From Mesorhizobium waimense (GTDB lineage: Bacteria; Pseudomonadota; Alphaproteobacteria; Rhizobiales; Rhizobiaceae): a stretch of DNA of 42,751 nt. Of the stretch, positions 41,662 through 42,751 are shown piece after piece. The DNA lies in contig NZ_QZWZ01000050.1 in assembly GCF_003601975.1 (NCBI RefSeq), positions 1 to 42,751 of the forward strand, in the 5' to 3' direction. The position numbers and the translations under genes are program-made. Each line of letters begins with the position of its first letter. The stretch's first letter is position 1. The notes below the pieces were generated by a model. The model was not told the DNA's origin and did no database searches. It saw only the letters and a program-made list of their open reading frames with translations.

Positions 41662-41686
41662 ATGGAACCGAGTCTAGGTCACCGGC
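41662..41686 (+). promoter_or_regulatory. EcfG/RpoE2-type promoter candidate
   Basis: GGAAC (41662-41666), 16 nt, then GCTT (41683-41686), 54 nt before the DUF3606 ATG. The conserved TT is present; the rest of the second box is not. Confidence 0.4.
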
Positions 41687-41739
41687 TTATATTAGCTAGA
41701 GTGAACATAACGAGATTCCAACCACGAGGAGGAAAAGCA

Positions 41740-41928
41740 ATGACCGACGACAAGACCAAGCGGGATATTCGAGATCGCGACCGCGTGGCCGGAGACGAAG
41801 AATATGAGGTCGGCTATTTCGCCAGCAAATTCGGCCTCACGATCCCCGAGGTTCGCGAACTTATCAAGAAGCACGGAAACAGTCGTGAGACGCTAGAGCG
41901 TGAAGCTGAACGGCTAGGCAAGAGGTAG
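41740..41928 (+). CDS. DUF3606 family small protein
   Basis: 62 residues from the ATG at 41740, with AGGAGG 7 nt upstream. It matches DUF3606: MTDDKTKRDIRDRDRVAGDE, EYEVGYFASKFGLTIPEVRE, LIKKHGNSRETLEREAERLG. Function unknown; members are often stress induced in Rhizobiales. The next gene starts 7 nt downstream. Confidence 0.88.
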   Translation: MTDDKTKRDIRDRDRVAGDEEYEVGYFASKFGLTIPEVRELIKKHGNSRETLEREAERLGKR

Positions 41929-41934
41929 ACTGCC

Positions 41935-42156
41935 ATGGTGCGCTATCATGTCGACGAGCTTTATGGCGCAGAGGTCGTCACTTCGCTGGATACGGATGCG
42001 TATGATGCTCTCGGCGCTGTCGAAGCGGTAACCGGAAAGGTGGTCTATCCAAGGGCAGTGCAGCAGCAGCACTGGTTCCGGGTGATCGACGAAGCCGGAA
42101 GCATTCACGAATTCCTTCTGGACGAAAATCTGCAGATCGTCGACTTCGCGAAATGA
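41935..42156 (+). CDS. Small hypothetical protein (73 aa)
   Basis: MVRYHVDELYGAEVVTSLDT, DAYDALGAVEAVTGKVVYPR, WFRVIDEAGSIHEFLLDENL. A compact alpha/beta domain with regular strand-helix order. It follows DUF3606 by 6 nt and overlaps the next frame by 4 nt (ATGA), so it belongs to a short operon. The family is not named. Confidence 0.72.
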   Translation: MVRYHVDELYGAEVVTSLDTDAYDALGAVEAVTGKVVYPRAVQQQHWFRVIDEAGSIHEFLLDENLQIVDFAK

Positions 42157-42560
42157 CCAGCTTTCAGACCTCGGGCCGCCGATCATCGGCAGGCGACACA
42201 GCGAGCACGCAGGGCACGAGAGAGCATTTCCATCCATGCCCGTCCTGCGGCCAGCTGCCGATGACCACCGACACGCCGCTCACTCGCTACAGCGCTACTA
42301 ACGGCGCGCTCGCGAGCGGCTTCGTAACCGCCGAGCTACACCACCTGATGGGACACGACCGGATCAATTCATCGAGCTTGGCCATTTCCATCCTAACGGA
42401 CAGAAAAATCTCTGGCGCAATGGTCCGCCCGTGGGGGCAAAAAAGCATGCGGTCCAAATTGAACTCTCCGGCGCCAGCTGAGGGGGTGTCGCGGCAATGC
42501 AGGACGGGAGGCAAGCGAAAGTTGAACAGCTCTCAATTCACGGACCGCCGACACGGGTGA
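42153..42560 (+). CDS. Possible hypothetical protein, coupled start
   Basis: 135 codons. Its ATG overlaps the previous stop as ATGA, which favours translation, and the N-terminal part contains a CPSCG knuckle (HFHPCPSCGQLPM). The C-terminal half is low in structure and may be read-out toward the IS66 end. No family is recognised; opposite-strand frames are not better. Confidence 0.35.
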   Translation: MTSFQTSGRRSSAGDTASTQGTREHFHPCPSCGQLPMTTDTPLTRYSATNGALASGFVTAELHHLMGHDRINSSSLAISILTDRKISGAMVRPWGQKSMRSKLNSPAPAEGVSRQCRTGGKRKLNSSQFTDRRHG

Positions 42561-42624
42561 CCAGCTCGGCGTGCGGATTGTTCGCAGGAACAGGTTCTCT
42601 AACGCCACGTTGTGCCAATCAGAC

Positions 42625-42751
42625 GTAAGCGCTCATTTCCCCGCACGTTGACGGCCCTTGCAACAACTGATCGCTTTCAGACGGACGCGTCGGGTCAGGC
42701 TGCGGCGGCTTTGGCGAAGTTGAAGGGCAGCAGATCGTCGATATCAGCGTC
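42625..42751 (-). mobile_element. IS66-family element terminus (cut by window edge)
   Basis: GTAAGCGCTCATTT at 42625 resembles IS66-family terminal inverted repeats, which begin GTAAGC. About 70 bp inward is the end of a transposase gene. The rest of the element lies beyond the window. Confidence 0.6.
42695..42751 (-). CDS. IS66-family transposase, C-terminal end (partial)
   Basis: The last 18 codons on the minus strand read DADIDDLLPFNFAKAAAA before a TGA at 42697. The I-D-x-LLP-F/W-N ending is typical of the IS66 TnpC transposase. The gene continues past the window edge, so integrity cannot be judged. Confidence 0.65.
   Translation of the reverse strand, partial: DADIDDLLPFNFAKAAAA

Overview
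The window looks like chromosome of a Mesorhizobium-type alphaproteobacterium (Rhizobiales, Phyllobacteriaceae). Evidence is the high GC, the murA / DUF2948 / hisD / UPF0262 / low-Mr phosphatase / infA / maf / yacG order, several protein families common in Rhizobiales (DUF768, DUF982, DUF1236, DUF3606, DUF6766), and a P4-type integrase beside tRNA-Phe. Identification is by recognition only; no database search was possible.

Positions 1-10,165 look like one end of an integrated element. A tyrosine recombinase (8817-10004, minus) sits about 160 bp from the 3' end of tRNA-Phe (10165-10240, minus), the arrangement known for Mesorhizobium symbiosis-type ICEs. Inward of it lie an MscS-type channel, a graveyard (tail of a nucleotide cyclase, head of an IS110 transposase), a FixL/NodV-like PAS kinase with a FixJ/NodW-like regulator and a stand-alone receiver, a multi-spanning membrane protein, an IS3-family remnant and a secreted barrel-like protein.

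Positions 10,165-16,430 are core chromosome: tRNA-Phe, then a minus-strand housekeeping run read from a small basic protein through murA to yacG, with two RIME-like intergenic repeats, and tRNA-Thr(GGT).

Positions 16,500-31,980 hold a stress and envelope cluster: an alpha/beta-hydrolase-like lipoprotein, a YihY/BrkB membrane protein overlapping a small soluble gene, a HisKA_2 sensor kinase, DUF6766, a 25-residue membrane microprotein with a larger membrane partner, a PHB-depolymerase-family esterase, a large catalase (katE), a general stress protein, a DUF4142 protein, a low-affinity iron permease family protein and a YciE/YciF ferritin-like protein. Several have upstream motifs fitting the rhizobial general-stress sigma factor EcfG/RpoE2 (GGAAC, 16 nt, then a 4-mer ending TT; one perfect CGTT at 32948-32972). 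Together they read as a general stress regulon neighbourhood.

Positions 32,000-42,751 are a fluid zone of very small genes (many under 100 codons), three DUF768 copies in different states of decay, a bacterial phytochelatin-synthase-like protein, a stand-alone ATP-dependent DNA ligase domain plus a decayed second copy, and at least three intergenic repeat families. One family recurs three times as a sigma70-like promoter followed at constant distance by a conserved GC-rich core, twice with a hairpin downstream. I regard this as the best candidate for something undescribed: a multicopy small RNA or small mobile element. The window ends in the terminus of an IS66-family element.
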